From Polynucleobacter sp. MWH-Berg-3C6 (lineage in GTDB: Bacteria > Pseudomonadota > Gammaproteobacteria > Burkholderiales > Burkholderiaceae): a DNA stretch of 64,000 nucleotides. The stretch covers positions 868,001-932,000 of the forward strand of contig NZ_JACVPN010000001.1 in the NCBI RefSeq assembly GCF_018881855.1, given 5' to 3'. Under the pieces are notes generated by a model. The model was not told the DNA's origin. It made no database searches and saw only the letters and a program-made list of their open reading frames with translations. Position numbers and translations under genes: made by a program. This document shows positions 1 to 8,376 of the stretch, one piece after another. Position 1 is the stretch's first letter. Every line of letters starts with the position of its first letter.

Positions 1-839
1 TTATTTGTTGCTGCAGGGGCTGAATTGGCTTCTAAATTCGCTAAAGTTAATAAGTCCTCTACTAGGCTCTTCATCCTTTGCGCTTGGGACGTCATCATCT
101 CGAAATACTGATCACGTTGGCTTTTTTCAAGATCTAAAGATTGCACAGTTTCTAAAAATCCCATCAACACCGTAATTGGCGTTCTCATTTCATGAGATAC
201 ATTGGCAACGAAATCGCGGCGCATGGCATCGGCTTTTTGCAAATCGGTTACATTTTGTACCAGCAATAAGTGACGCTGATTACCAAACTGAAAAGCTTGT
301 AACATCAAGCTCAGACTGCTATCTGGACCCATCCGCTCTAATAACAATGGCTCATCAAAGTTGCGCTTATTGAGATATTGAATAAATTCTGGACGTCGAA
401 TTAAAAAATTGATTCGCTGCATTACGTCACGTTTAAAAACCAATCCAAAGAATTGTTCAGCAATACTGTTACACCATTCAATCTGATCATCTTGATCAAG
501 CATCAAAATCCCGTTTGGTGATGCTTGGAAAGCCTCAATAAAGTGATCATGCTGCTGCTCAATATTACGCATTCTTTGCTTCAGAGTTTTAACTAAACGT
601 TGTAGTCTAAAAAATATCTCCTCCCATAGTCCGCTTGGGAGCGGCATATTCTCAACCGAGTCAGATTGAACGTATTTGCCCAACCTTGCTAAATTGATAT
701 AGGAATAGACAAGGGGAACAGATAAAAAGGCCACTCCAGTGAGGATGGCTAACTCAGCACCCCAGTTGTAGAGAACAATGAATCCACCTATGAGCGCAAG
801 GCAGACTAGAAAAATGAAGCGAGATAAAGCAGAAATCAT
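1..839 (-). CDS. phoR: Phosphate regulon sensor histidine kinase PhoR (partial, 3' end outside window)
   Basis: This is the inner-membrane histidine kinase that phosphorylates PhoB when phosphate is scarce. The ATG lies at 839 and about 279 codons are in the window; the ATP-binding domain is cut off by the window edge. Two hydrophobic segments (about residues 7-22 and 28-43) form the membrane anchor, as in other PhoR proteins that lack a large periplasmic domain. A PAS-like region follows at about 95-200. The dimerisation/phosphoacceptor box reads NVSHEMRTPI, with the phosphorylated histidine near residue 216. It is the last gene of the pst-pho operon, 65 bp after phoB, and is probably transcribed with it. 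The family call is firm; the symbol rests on the neighbouring phoB and pst genes. Confidence 0.93.
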   Translation of the reverse strand, partial: MISALSRFIFLVCLALIGGFIVLYNWGAELAILTGVAFLSVPLVYSYINLARLGKYVQSDSVENMPLPSGLWEEIFFRLQRLVKTLKQRMRNIEQQHDHFIEAFQASPNGILMLDQDDQIEWCNSIAEQFFGLVFKRDVMQRINFLIRRPEFIQYLNKRNFDEPLLLERMGPDSSLSLMLQAFQFGNQRHLLLVQNVTDLQKADAMRRDFVANVSHEMRTPITVLMGFLETVQSLDLEKSQRDQYFEMMTSQAQRMKSLVEDLLTLANLEANSAPAATN

Positions 840-904
840 GGTGCAATCTTAGACGATCTCTAAAAAGCCCCAAAAATTGGCCCAAAAAGCCCGACTACAT
901 AAGC

Positions 905-1618
905 CTAGGTCTCAGTCGGCGTTTTGGTGATGCGATAGCCACTGCCCCTGACCGTCTCAATAAACCGATCGCAATCGACAGGGGTTAATGCAGCCCTTAA
1001 GCGCTTAATATGGACGTCTACCGTTCGCTCTTCGATATACACCTCATTACCCCATACCTTATCAAGTAAGTTAGTGCGAGAGTGAACGCGCTCTGGATTA
1101 GCCATAAAGAATTGCAGCAGGCGATACTCTGTGGGACCTAAAGAAACTGGCTTAGGCTCACAATTAGGCCAAACAGCCAAGACTCGATGGGAGCCAGGAT
1201 CGAGCTTTAAAGGTCCAACAGTAAGCGGACCAGTGTCATCAATCGGGGTCTGTCGACGTAACAATGCTTTGACTCGAGCAATTAATTCCTTGGGTGAAAA
1301 AGGCTTGGTGACATAGTCGTCCGCCCCAGAATCTAAGCCCATAACCTTATCGGATTCCTCGCTTTTAGCAGTTAGCATCAAGATAGGTAGGCCTCTAGTA
1401 CGCTCATTTGCCCGTAACTCTTTCGCAAATTGAACGCCTGACTTGCCTGGCAGCATCCAGTCGAGGATTACCATGCTTGGCAAGCGATCTTTCATCATTG
1501 CGATGGCAAGATCAGTTTGCATTGCTTTCTCTACTTCATAACCGGCATGGCTTAGATTAATTGCAATCAACTCTGCAATCGATGGCTCATCTTCAACTAT
1601 TAGTATGCGGTGAGTCAT
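905..1618 (-). CDS. phoB: Phosphate regulon response regulator PhoB
   Basis: This is the OmpR/PhoB-type transcription factor of the phosphate regulon; when phosphorylated by PhoR it binds Pho boxes and recruits RNA polymerase. The 237-residue length is normal. The receiver domain (about 1-120) carries acidic residues D10/E11, the phosphoacceptor D53 in VILDWMLPG, and the conserved lysine in VTKPFSPKEL. The C-terminal winged-helix DNA-binding domain (about 130-232) contains the recognition-helix stretch EERTVDVHIKRLR. The gene sits 14 bp after phoU and before phoR. Likely targets in this window are the Pho boxes at 6221-6238 and 7395-7412. Confidence 0.97.
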   Translation of the reverse strand: MTHRILIVEDEPSIAELIAINLSHAGYEVEKAMQTDLAIAMMKDRLPSMVILDWMLPGKSGVQFAKELRANERTRGLPILMLTAKSEESDKVMGLDSGADDYVTKPFSPKELIARVKALLRRQTPIDDTGPLTVGPLKLDPGSHRVLAVWPNCEPKPVSLGPTEYRLLQFFMANPERVHSRTNLLDKVWGNEVYIEERTVDVHIKRLRAALTPVDCDRFIETVRGSGYRITKTPTET

Positions 1619-1632
1619 AGTAGGTAGTGTAT

Positions 1633-2340
1633 TTATTCTCTATTGGCTTCGCGCACTAAATCTTCATGCGGTATATGGCGCACATCAGCCCCCTTTGCGA
1701 TATAAATCACAAACTCGGCAATGTTTTTTGCATGATCACCAATGCGCTCAATTGCCTTAGCAATGGTGAGCATATCTAAACCGGTGCTAATAGTATGTGG
1801 ATCTTCAGACATATAAGAAATAAGTTTGCGCACAAAGCCTCTAAACTCTTCATCGATCTGACGGTCCTCAGCTACAACTTCTGCGGCCGCAACGGTATCA
1901 AGGCGAGCGAACGCATCTAAACTACGACGTAATAAGTTAATTGCCATTTGACCAGAAAGACGAATCTCAGCCACGTTAATATTGTGGGGAGTACCGGTCT
2001 CAATGAGACGTTTAGTACGTTTGGCAACGCGCTCCGCTTCATCACCAGCGCGCTCCAAATTAGTAATCGCCTTTGATACAGCCATTACTAATCGTAAGTC
2101 GCGAGCGGTTGGCTGACGTCTTGCAATCAGCTCAGTACAAGCCAAGTCAATTTGAATCTCAAGATCATTTACGAGTTTTTCATTCTCAATCACAACATTG
2201 CAGGTATCAACATCCATTTGCGTAAAAGCACGCATAGCAGTAGAAATCTGTGCTTCTACTAAGCCACCCATCTCTAATAAACGACTAGAAAGTGAATTTA
2301 AGTCCGCATCAAATTGTGATGATAAGTGTTTATCTGGCAT
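1633..2340 (-). CDS. phoU: Phosphate signalling protein PhoU
   Basis: PhoU is a cytoplasmic all-helical protein that links the PstSCAB transporter to PhoR and keeps the Pho response off when phosphate is plentiful. The 235 residues match the usual length and form two similar three-helix bundles. The acidic metal-binding signatures of the family are visible in NLERAGDEAERVAK in the first half and AIERIGDHAKNIAE in the second. The gene lies 13 bp behind pstB in the operon. The ATG at 2340 is the only good start. Confidence 0.97.
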   Translation of the reverse strand: MPDKHLSSQFDADLNSLSSRLLEMGGLVEAQISTAMRAFTQMDVDTCNVVIENEKLVNDLEIQIDLACTELIARRQPTARDLRLVMAVSKAITNLERAGDEAERVAKRTKRLIETGTPHNINVAEIRLSGQMAINLLRRSLDAFARLDTVAAAEVVAEDRQIDEEFRGFVRKLISYMSEDPHTISTGLDMLTIAKAIERIGDHAKNIAEFVIYIAKGADVRHIPHEDLVREANRE

Positions 2341-2353
2341 TTAGTGTCTCCAA

Positions 2354-3202
2354 TTAACCGAAGCGACCGGTAATATAGTCTTCTGTTTCTTTGCGCTTAG
2401 GCTTGATAAATATTTCATCTGTTTTACCATACTCAACCATGCTTCCAAGATACATATAGGCAGTGTAATCAGATACGCGGGCAGCCTGCTGCATATTGTG
2501 GGTAACAATCGCAATCGTATACTCATGCTTGAGCTCATTTATCAATTCTTCAATTTTGCCGGTAGAAATCGGGTCCAATGCTGATGTAGGTTCATCTAGC
2601 AAAATCACAGATGGTTTCACTGCAACACCACGAGCGATACAAAGGCGTTGCTGTTGTCCGCCTGATAGTGATAAACCACTTTGGTTCAATTTGTCTTTAG
2701 CTTCATTCCACAAGGCCGCCTTATTGAGAGCCCACTCAACCCGCTCATCCATTTCAGAGCGTGAGAGCTTTTCATATAAACGCACACCAAAGGCAATGTT
2801 TTCATAGATGGACATTGGAAATGGGGTTGGCTTTTGGAAAACCATACCAATACGTGAACGCAGTAAGTTCAAGTCTTGTCCTGGCTCCAGGATATTTTGG
2901 CCGTAGAAGTTGATTTCACCCTCGGCACGTTGACCAGGATAGAGGTCATACATGCGATTCAAGGTACGTAATAGCGTAGATTTACCGCAACCAGAGGGTC
3001 CAATAAATGCAGTTACCTTACCCTGCTCAATATCAAGATTGATGTCTTTGAGGCCCTGAAATGAACCATAAAAGAAATTGAGATTTCGAACTTCAAGCGC
3101 ATTGATAACAGCCTGCTCTGATTGTTGATTTGTTGATTCCACTTTACCCCCTTGACTATCAATCTTATTTAAGTCAAACATTGATTTCATATTACTCATC
3201 AT
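2354..3202 (-). CDS. pstB: Phosphate ABC transporter ATP-binding protein PstB
   Basis: This is the ATPase of the high-affinity phosphate importer. Visible motifs are Walker [10 protein letters not shown] (about 68-76), the ABC signature LSGGQQQR (about 179-186) and Walker B VILLDEP (about 199-205), followed by the switch histidine in IVTHNMQQA. The extra 30 or so N-terminal residues are polar and probably a normal extension; in-frame ATGs at 3199 and 3190 are alternative starts. The chosen start overlaps the pstA stop by 4 bp, which suggests translational coupling. Length (282 residues) is within the family range. Confidence 0.96.
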   Translation of the reverse strand: MMSNMKSMFDLNKIDSQGGKVESTNQQSEQAVINALEVRNLNFFYGSFQGLKDINLDIEQGKVTAFIGPSGCGKSTLLRTLNRMYDLYPGQRAEGEINFYGQNILEPGQDLNLLRSRIGMVFQKPTPFPMSIYENIAFGVRLYEKLSRSEMDERVEWALNKAALWNEAKDKLNQSGLSLSGGQQQRLCIARGVAVKPSVILLDEPTSALDPISTGKIEELINELKHEYTIAIVTHNMQQAARVSDYTAYMYLGSMVEYGKTDEIFIKPKRKETEDYITGRFG

Positions 3203-4065
3203 CCTTGGACCTTCTCACGGAATACCACTCGTGCCAAAATATTTAAGCCGAGCACTGCAAATGTGATCAATAAAGCTGCAGCCCAAGCTAAATCAACCCA
3301 GTTATCGTAAGGACTCATTGCAAACTGAAAAATGACCACTGGCAAGTTCGCCATTGGAGCATTCATATTGGTTGAGAAGAATTGGTTATTTAGTGCTGTA
3401 AATAGTAATGGTGCCGTTTCACCGCTAACGCGCGCAAGAGCCAACAAAATACCGGTTATGACTCCACTTTGTGCGGCTCGTAAGGTAATCATAAAGGCTA
3501 CCTTCCACTTCGGAGTACCTAAAGCATAGGCAGCTTCGCGCAAACTTCCTGGAACTAAGCGCAGCATATTTTCTGTTGTTCTCACAACAACCGGAATTGC
3601 GATAAGAGCCAATGCAATCGTACCAGCCCAACCAGAGAAGTGACGAACTTGTGCCACTACCAATGCATACACGAATAGACCAATCACAATTGAGGGGGCA
3701 GACAACATGATGTCAGTAACGAAACGAGTAGTTGAAGCAACCTTACTTCTATCGCCATACTCTGATAGATATAAACCAGCCAACACGCCAACGGGAGTGC
3801 TGATTAAGGTACAGCTAGCCACAATCATGAGACTGCCAACAATCGCATTAGCCAAACCACCGCCCTCTGATCCCGGTGCAGGTGTACTGTGCGTAAAGAC
3901 ATCTAAATTAATTGATGAAAAACCTTTGATAAATAAAACGCTCAAAATCCAGAGCAAAAAAACCATACCCAGGACCATGGCCATCATAGAGAGGACTAAG
4001 CCAATTTTGTTTGCACGCTTACGCTTGGCAAAAATTGCAGGATTAATATTTGAGAGGCCGTTCAT
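3199..4065 (-). CDS. pstA: Phosphate ABC transporter permease PstA
   Basis: One of the two membrane subunits of the phosphate importer. I place the start at the ATG at 4065 ([10 protein letters not shown]), giving 288 residues and a 4-bp overlap with the pstC stop; an open frame upstream to 4107 would run 46 bp into pstC and is less likely. About six membrane segments are visible, and the EAA loop that docks PstB reads [15 protein letters not shown]. Together with PstC it forms the channel through the inner membrane. Confidence 0.95.
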   Translation of the reverse strand: MNGLSNINPAIFAKRKRANKIGLVLSMMAMVLGMVFLLWILSVLFIKGFSSINLDVFTHSTPAPGSEGGGLANAIVGSLMIVASCTLISTPVGVLAGLYLSEYGDRSKVASTTRFVTDIMLSAPSIVIGLFVYALVVAQVRHFSGWAGTIALALIAIPVVVRTTENMLRLVPGSLREAAYALGTPKWKVAFMITLRAAQSGVITGILLALARVSGETAPLLFTALNNQFFSTNMNAPMANLPVVIFQFAMSPYDNWVDLAWAAALLITFAVLGLNILARVVFREKVQG

Positions 4066-5048
4066 GTTTTGAGTCCTTGCTTTTTCTCCATATTCATCAA
4101 CATCCACTTAGCAACAGCTAAAACAATGAATGTGATGACAAATAGCGCTAGACCCAGCGCAAATAAGGAAGAGTAATGCGCCCCAATCTCAGCTTCACCA
4201 AACTCGTTTGCTAGGGTCGATGCAATTGAATTACCAGGAGCGAATAGAGATGGAGATAAGCGATGGGCATTGCCAATAACGAAAGTGACTGCCATCGTTT
4301 CGCCAAGCGCCCTACCTAATCCGAGCATGATGCCACCAATCACACCAGCCTTGGTATAAGGAAGTACCACGTTCTTAACAACCTCCCAAGTCGTACATCC
4401 AATACCATAAGCAGACTCTTTGAGAACAGGTGGAACGATTTCAAATACATCGCGCATTACTGAGGCGATGAACGGCAGAATCATCATCGCAAGGATCAAA
4501 CCTGCGCAGAGAATACCGATCCCGTTAAATGCGCCAGAAAAAAGAATGCCTAAACCAGGAATCTGACCAAGAGTTGCAGCTAATGCTGGTTGAATATATT
4601 CACCAAATAGTGGTGCGGATATGAACAGACCAAACATGCCGTAAATAATCGATGGCACAGCGGCAAGTAATTCAACTGCGGTACCTAAGGGCCTTTTGAG
4701 TGGAGCTGGGCATAGCTCAGTCAAAAATACTGCAATACCAAAACTTAAAGGTACTGCAATTAGCAAAGCTATTAAAGAGGTAACGATAGTCCCGTAAATA
4801 GCAATTAAGCCACCAAATTCACCATTAATAATGTCCCACTCTTTTGTGAAGAAGAAGCCAATTCCAAACTTATCAAGTGCTGGCCAAGCATTAATTACCA
4901 ATGAAATAATGATGCCCACCAAAGCAATCAGTACAGATAACGCAAAAAATTGTGTAGTTGCATGAAATAGAAAATCTTGCACACGCTGTATCTTGGCGAT
5001 GCTCAGAGCCTGAGGGGTTGGCGCCGAATGAGACTGAAGAATATCCAT
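4062..5048 (-). CDS. pstC: Phosphate ABC transporter permease PstC
   Basis: The second permease subunit of the phosphate importer, 328 residues with about six to seven membrane segments. The first is near residues 35-57, after a cytoplasmic N-terminal arm. The EAA loop for ATPase contact is [18 protein letters not shown]. It is separated from pstS by 89 bp that hold a strong hairpin (5074-5105) and overlaps pstA by 4 bp, so C-A-B are probably translated together at a lower level than the binding protein. Confidence 0.95.
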   Translation of the reverse strand: MDILQSHSAPTPQALSIAKIQRVQDFLFHATTQFFALSVLIALVGIIISLVINAWPALDKFGIGFFFTKEWDIINGEFGGLIAIYGTIVTSLIALLIAVPLSFGIAVFLTELCPAPLKRPLGTAVELLAAVPSIIYGMFGLFISAPLFGEYIQPALAATLGQIPGLGILFSGAFNGIGILCAGLILAMMILPFIASVMRDVFEIVPPVLKESAYGIGCTTWEVVKNVVLPYTKAGVIGGIMLGLGRALGETMAVTFVIGNAHRLSPSLFAPGNSIASTLANEFGEAEIGAHYSSLFALGLALFVITFIVLAVAKWMLMNMEKKQGLKT

Positions 5049-5073
5049 TATTGATTTAACTTATTTAAATATT

Positions 5074-5105
5074 GAAACAGCTCCACAATGCTGTGGAGCT
5101 GTTTC
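5074..5105 (-). terminator. Perfect 14-bp hairpin between pstS and pstC
   Basis: The two arms (5074-5087 and 5092-5105) are perfectly complementary over 14 bp and close a 4-base loop. It lies 32 bp after the pstS stop and 25 bp before the pstC start. Read on the minus strand, the second arm ends in TTTC followed by an AT-rich stretch rather than a clean U-run, so it looks like a leaky terminator or a 3'-end stabiliser that would leave more pstS message than pstCAB message. Confidence 0.75.
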
Positions 5106-5137
5106 TAAAAGGTGATTCAAAATAAAATCGTCAAACC

Positions 5138-6160
5138 TTATTTCGTTACAACCTGTGAGAATACGTTCTTACGAATAAAGTCGGTAGTTGAATCAGGCAT
5201 TGCAACGTAATCTAACTCTTCTGCCATTTTTTTACCTTCTTTAAAGGCAAAATCAAAAAACTTAATTACTTCCGCAGCATTTGCCTTGTTATCAGGATTT
5301 TTATACAGCAAGATGAAAGATGCACCGGTAATAGGCCAAGATTTAGCGCCAGATGCGTTAGTAATAAAGGTACCCATTCCAGGAATCTTTTGCCAATCCG
5401 TACCAGCTGCAGCGGCTGCAAAGGTCAGGTCATCAGGAGCAACAAAATTACCATCTTTGTTTTTCAAAGTAATGTAGGTCATTTTATTTTTCTTCGCATA
5501 GGCATACTCAACATAACCCACTGAGTTTTTCACGCGAGATACGTTAGCTGCAACACCTTCATTACCTTTACCACCAACAGAAGAGCTAGCTGGCCATTTC
5601 ACAGCCGCACCAGCACCAACAGCATCTTTCCATAATGAGCTCGTCTTGGCTAGATAGTCGGTAAAAATAGCAGTAGTGCCAGATCCATCTGCGCGGTGAA
5701 CAACAGTAATTGGACCAGAAGGAATCTTCACTCCAGGATTCATGATTGCAATACGCTTATCACCCCAGTCAGAGATGATGCCCTGGAAAATATCCGCTAA
5801 GGTTGGACCGTCTAACTTAATTTCGCCTGGTTTAACGCCATCAACGTTAATTACCGGAACCACGCCGCCGATAATGGCCGGAAATTGAACCATGCCATCC
5901 TTTTCAAGATCTTCAAATTTCACTGGATTATCAGTAGCACCGAAATCAACCGTTTTTGCTTTAATTTGCTTGATACCGCCTGAAGAACCAATAGATTGAT
6001 AATTCAAATTAGAGCCAGTTTTTGCTTTGTAGGCTTCTGCCCATTTGGCATAAATTGGGTAAGGGAATGTTGCGCCTGCACCTGTCATATCAGCAGCAAA
6101 TGCAACTGGAGCCAATGAAATAGCGCTAAAAACTAGTGCTTTTTTCAAGAAAGATTTCAT
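5138..6160 (-). CDS. pstS: Phosphate ABC transporter substrate-binding protein PstS
   Basis: The periplasmic phosphate-binding protein of the Pst importer. The start at 6160 (MKSFLKKALV) gives 340 residues and a clean signal peptide of about 22 residues ending VAFA; an upstream in-frame codon at 6238 would add 26 residues, destroy the signal peptide and run through the promoter. Ligand-binding stretches typical of the family are GAGATFPYPIYAKW near the mature N-terminus, QSIGSSGGIKQI, DFGATDNP and HRADGSGTT. It is the first gene of the operon and has a Pho box and -10 immediately upstream. Confidence 0.97.
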   Translation of the reverse strand: MKSFLKKALVFSAISLAPVAFAADMTGAGATFPYPIYAKWAEAYKAKTGSNLNYQSIGSSGGIKQIKAKTVDFGATDNPVKFEDLEKDGMVQFPAIIGGVVPVINVDGVKPGEIKLDGPTLADIFQGIISDWGDKRIAIMNPGVKIPSGPITVVHRADGSGTTAIFTDYLAKTSSLWKDAVGAGAAVKWPASSSVGGKGNEGVAANVSRVKNSVGYVEYAYAKKNKMTYITLKNKDGNFVAPDDLTFAAAAAGTDWQKIPGMGTFITNASGAKSWPITGASFILLYKNPDNKANAAEVIKFFDFAFKEGKKMAEELDYVAMPDSTTDFIRKNVFSQVVTK

Positions 6161-6204
6161 GTGATTAGTCCTAAATAGAAATAACGCAACATTGCGATCT
6201 ATGG

Positions 6205-6210
6205 ACAATA
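6205..6210 (-). promoter_or_regulatory. -10 element of the PhoB-dependent pstS promoter
   Basis: On the minus strand TATTGT begins exactly 10 bases after the Pho box. That is the spacing in PhoB-activated promoters, where the box replaces the -35. Transcription would begin near 6198, leaving a leader of about 38 nt before the ATG at 6160. Confidence 0.6.
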
Positions 6211-6220
6211 CGTTTTCACT

Positions 6221-6238
6221 ATGACGATTTAATGACAA
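6221..6238 (-). promoter_or_regulatory. Pho box (PhoB-binding site) upstream of pstS
   Basis: On the minus strand the site reads TTGTCAT-TAAA-TCGTCAT: two 7-bp half-sites 11 bp apart start to start with an AT-rich 4-bp linker. The consensus is CTGTCAT, four A/T-rich bases, CTGTCAC. Each half-site is close to consensus, and the position relative to the -10 and to pstS is correct. Confidence 0.85.
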
Positions 6239-6246
6239 ATTAATAG

Positions 6247-6283
6247 TTAATAAAAATTTGTATATAAATCAATATCTTATAAT
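6247..6283 (+). repeat. 37-bp intergenic repeat, copy 1, with IHF-consensus match
   Basis: This AT-rich stretch matches 59386-59422 at 33 of 37 positions. Within it 6267-6279 reads AATCAATATCTTA, a full match to the IHF consensus WATCARNNNNTTR. It lies about 10 bp behind the Pho box of pstS, where IHF bending could assist or modulate PhoB. TATAAA (6263-6268) and TATAAT (6278-6283) are also present on the plus strand, so a weak rightward promoter is an alternative reading. Confidence 0.6.
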
Positions 6284-6339
6284 TGATTTAATAGATTCTT
6301 TTTTGTAATTTAGCCCCTTAATATTCGGGGAATTGCCCT

Positions 6340-7371
6340 TTAAATGATTCTTTTAAGTTTTAATGCGGCAAAAACTGCAGAGCCAGCAATTGACATCAGA
6401 ACCATGACCTCGTAAAAAGAGCCCTTTAAGCCTGGAAGGTCTTCCATATTCATACCCATGATTCCAGAAATAAGGGTCATAGGCAAGAAAATCACCGTCA
6501 TTACGGAAAGAACTTGCAAATTTTTAGCATTGAATTCAGCTACGTGAGCAGCCTGCTCGTCCTGAAGCACCTTCGCCCGATCATAAAGACTAGAAATTTC
6601 TTGAACTAAATAGGTGAGCAAGTCCAAGTCATCGTTCAAGCTGTCCTTGTCTTCATTACTAAACCAATAAGGTAATCGCTTCAGAAGACGATGTAGGGCT
6701 ATTAACTCTGGTGAAAATTGCCTACGGAGGCGACTACATTGAATGCGTATCCTACCTAGATTTTCATGCTCTGGAAACTCTTTGCCCTTCAGTAGATTTT
6801 CCTCCAGATCATCCATATCTCCCGCGAGATGGGTGAGCAAAGTACGAAGTTGCTCAGCGCGCAAATCTAAGAGCTCATGAAATAGCTCAATAGCAGAGAC
6901 GGGATTAATCTGACCATTTCTCAAGTCATATCTAAGCTTATCTGTAGTTCTGAGAGGATTGTTACGTAAAGAAATCATGAGCCTTGGTGTAATAATTGCC
7001 CATAGGGTGCCCAGACTGGAATCATTCACCGCCTCTCCAAACTCCTGCTGGAAATCATTCATTACCATTAAGAGGCAGTCGTCTAGCTTTTCAATACGTT
7101 CTAAGCGACTCAGATTTACACCTTCCTGAATCATCTCTACCACGCGTTCGGGAATGAGCGGCGTGCTTTTAAGCCATCGCTGAATTTGAGAGTTGGATAA
7201 ATTTAAATGCAACCAAATTGATAAATCAGGATTTTCTAGTGCTTCGGAAATTTCAAATAATGGTAGTTCATAGCCCTTGCCAGATGACGGTATTGCCCAA
7301 GCAAATACAACGCCTGCAATTGGTAACGGATTGACATCTGAATAAGCTAACATGCGCGAATTGTAAGCCAT
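6340..7371 (-). CDS. CorA-family divalent metal ion transporter
   Basis: An inner-membrane channel of the CorA (2-TM-GxN) family, which carries Mg2+, Co2+ or, in the ZntB branch, Zn2+. The 343 residues have a long cytoplasmic funnel domain with a charged helical stretch before the membrane part. Two C-terminal membrane segments lie at about 285-304 and 318-337. The pore signature GMN is at about 306-308, followed by MEDLPGLKG in the periplasmic loop. The loop composition does not decide between Mg2+ and Zn2+, so no symbol is given. It reads divergently from the plus-strand islet, and its start is 24 bp from the Pho box at 7395-7412. Confidence 0.9.
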   Translation of the reverse strand: MAYNSRMLAYSDVNPLPIAGVVFAWAIPSSGKGYELPLFEISEALENPDLSIWLHLNLSNSQIQRWLKSTPLIPERVVEMIQEGVNLSRLERIEKLDDCLLMVMNDFQQEFGEAVNDSSLGTLWAIITPRLMISLRNNPLRTTDKLRYDLRNGQINPVSAIELFHELLDLRAEQLRTLLTHLAGDMDDLEENLLKGKEFPEHENLGRIRIQCSRLRRQFSPELIALHRLLKRLPYWFSNEDKDSLNDDLDLLTYLVQEISSLYDRAKVLQDEQAAHVAEFNAKNLQVLSVMTVIFLPMTLISGIMGMNMEDLPGLKGSFYEVMVLMSIAGSAVFAALKLKRII

Positions 7372-7394
7372 TAAATGTAGTCACAAATATAGGT

Positions 7395-7412
7395 CTGACA
7401 TAGTTTTGTCAC
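7395..7412 (+). promoter_or_regulatory. Second Pho box, upstream of the outer-membrane protein gene
   Basis: The plus strand reads CTGACAT-AGTT-TTGTCAC, two half-sites 11 bp apart, each with one mismatch to the consensus CTGTCAT/CTGTCAC. The sequence TAGAAA (7423-7428) lies 10 bases downstream, matching the -10 at four of six positions and at the same distance as in pstS. This puts transcription start near 7435. The box also lies between two divergent genes, so an effect on the corA-like gene is possible. Confidence 0.7.
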
Positions 7413-7461
7413 AATACTTCGCTAGAAAACAATGTCATTACTTTGGCTCATTAATATCTTC

Positions 7462-8292
7462 ATGAAATATATTTTTCTGGGTCTATTTATGTTAGCCACT
7501 TCTGCGGCGGCATTTGAGCCATTGAATACTGACGATGCAGGAACGGTAGTTGCTTGTGGAAATCAGATTGAGCAGTACTATTTCCTAATAAATAGATCTG
7601 GAGGATCGCAATCAAGCGATATCATTACTCCTGGAGAAGAATACTCCGGCTCAACAGATGCAAGGGCATTCCCTTTTACCTATACACGAGGTTTAAGTGA
7701 CACGGTCGAGGCATCGTTCTCAACCACCTATTACACCCAGCCAAATGGAAATTTTTCAAGGTTTGCAAACTATGTATTCGCAACTAAGTGGCGATTTCAG
7801 GAGGATCTAGCTAACAGATATGCACTTGCAATTAAGCCAATTGTCATTCTGCCTGCGAAGCAACAGCAACAAGTAGCTGGTCTTGGTTTGGCGGCATTCA
7901 ATTATGGCTTCAACTTCATAGGCTCCAAGTACTGGGATGAGATCGAAATTCATGCAAATGCATCCTATTTATGCTCGCCATACAACACAAACTACAGTAT
8001 TGGACGCACTGCAGATAGTAGCCGCACTGATATTTTCCTTTTATCTATTGCCCCAGTTTTTTCGATAGCATCGGGTATGCGGCTGGCTCTTGATGTAGGG
8101 GCCACAACTAACCCTGCAAATGATGAACAATATTTAAGTTTTTACTCATTAGTGGGAGTAATTTATTCATTAACTCAAAGTGTTGATATAGCAACCTCTT
8201 ATATGCGAACAGCTTTAAATTACAGCGCAACTATTGGGGCAGCTAGTGCCGGCTCCTCAAGAGCAGAAATTGGATTCACCTGGCGATTCTAA
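7462..8292 (+). CDS. Putative outer-membrane beta-barrel protein (phenol MetA-type transporter family), Pho-box controlled
   Basis: A predicted exported protein of 276 residues. I choose the ATG at 7462 (MKYIFLGLFM) because it gives a clean signal peptide of about 17 residues ending SAAA. The Pho-box promoter would also start transcription near 7435, downstream of the alternative ATG at 7432. The mature N-terminus EPLNTDDAGTV and the later TRGLSDTVEASF resemble the family described as MetA-pathway phenol-degradation outer-membrane transporters. Alternating polar/hydrophobic strands and a final phenylalanine (TWRF) fit a beta-barrel C-terminal signal. The substrate is unknown; the Pho box suggests a role in phosphorus limitation. 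Family call moderate, function inferred. Confidence 0.7.
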   Translation: MKYIFLGLFMLATSAAAFEPLNTDDAGTVVACGNQIEQYYFLINRSGGSQSSDIITPGEEYSGSTDARAFPFTYTRGLSDTVEASFSTTYYTQPNGNFSRFANYVFATKWRFQEDLANRYALAIKPIVILPAKQQQQVAGLGLAAFNYGFNFIGSKYWDEIEIHANASYLCSPYNTNYSIGRTADSSRTDIFLLSIAPVFSIASGMRLALDVGATTNPANDEQYLSFYSLVGVIYSLTQSVDIATSYMRTALNYSATIGAASAGSSRAEIGFTWRF

Positions 8293-8321
8293 TGTTGGGC
8301 ATTACATTAACTTGTCATGAT

Positions 8322-8350
8322 TTGAGGTCACAATACTCTTGGAGTACAAA
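8322..8350 (+). promoter_or_regulatory. Candidate promoter with degenerate Pho-box-like sequence
   Basis: TTGAGG (8322-8327) and TACAAA (8345-8350) are 17 bases apart and each match the sigma-70 consensus at four of six positions. The overlapping stretch from 8312 holds TTGTCAT and AGGTCAC 13 bp apart start to start instead of 11, and then the 11-mer GTCACAATACT, which also occurs at 7408-7418 in the Pho box of the preceding gene. Confidence 0.4.
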
Positions 8351-8376
8351 TAGACTTAACACTATGGGGGTTAGCT

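Noticed and set aside
2496-2807. 103-codon plus-strand frame inside pstB
   Set aside because: Antisense to the pstB ABC motifs, no independent support.
3707-4072. 121-codon plus-strand frame opposite pstA
   Set aside because: Lies wholly against pstA with no ribosome site or family resemblance.
6312-6332. CCCC/GGGG inverted repeat near the 3' end of the corA-like gene
   Set aside because: Only a 4-bp stem with no T-run; could not be supported as a terminator.
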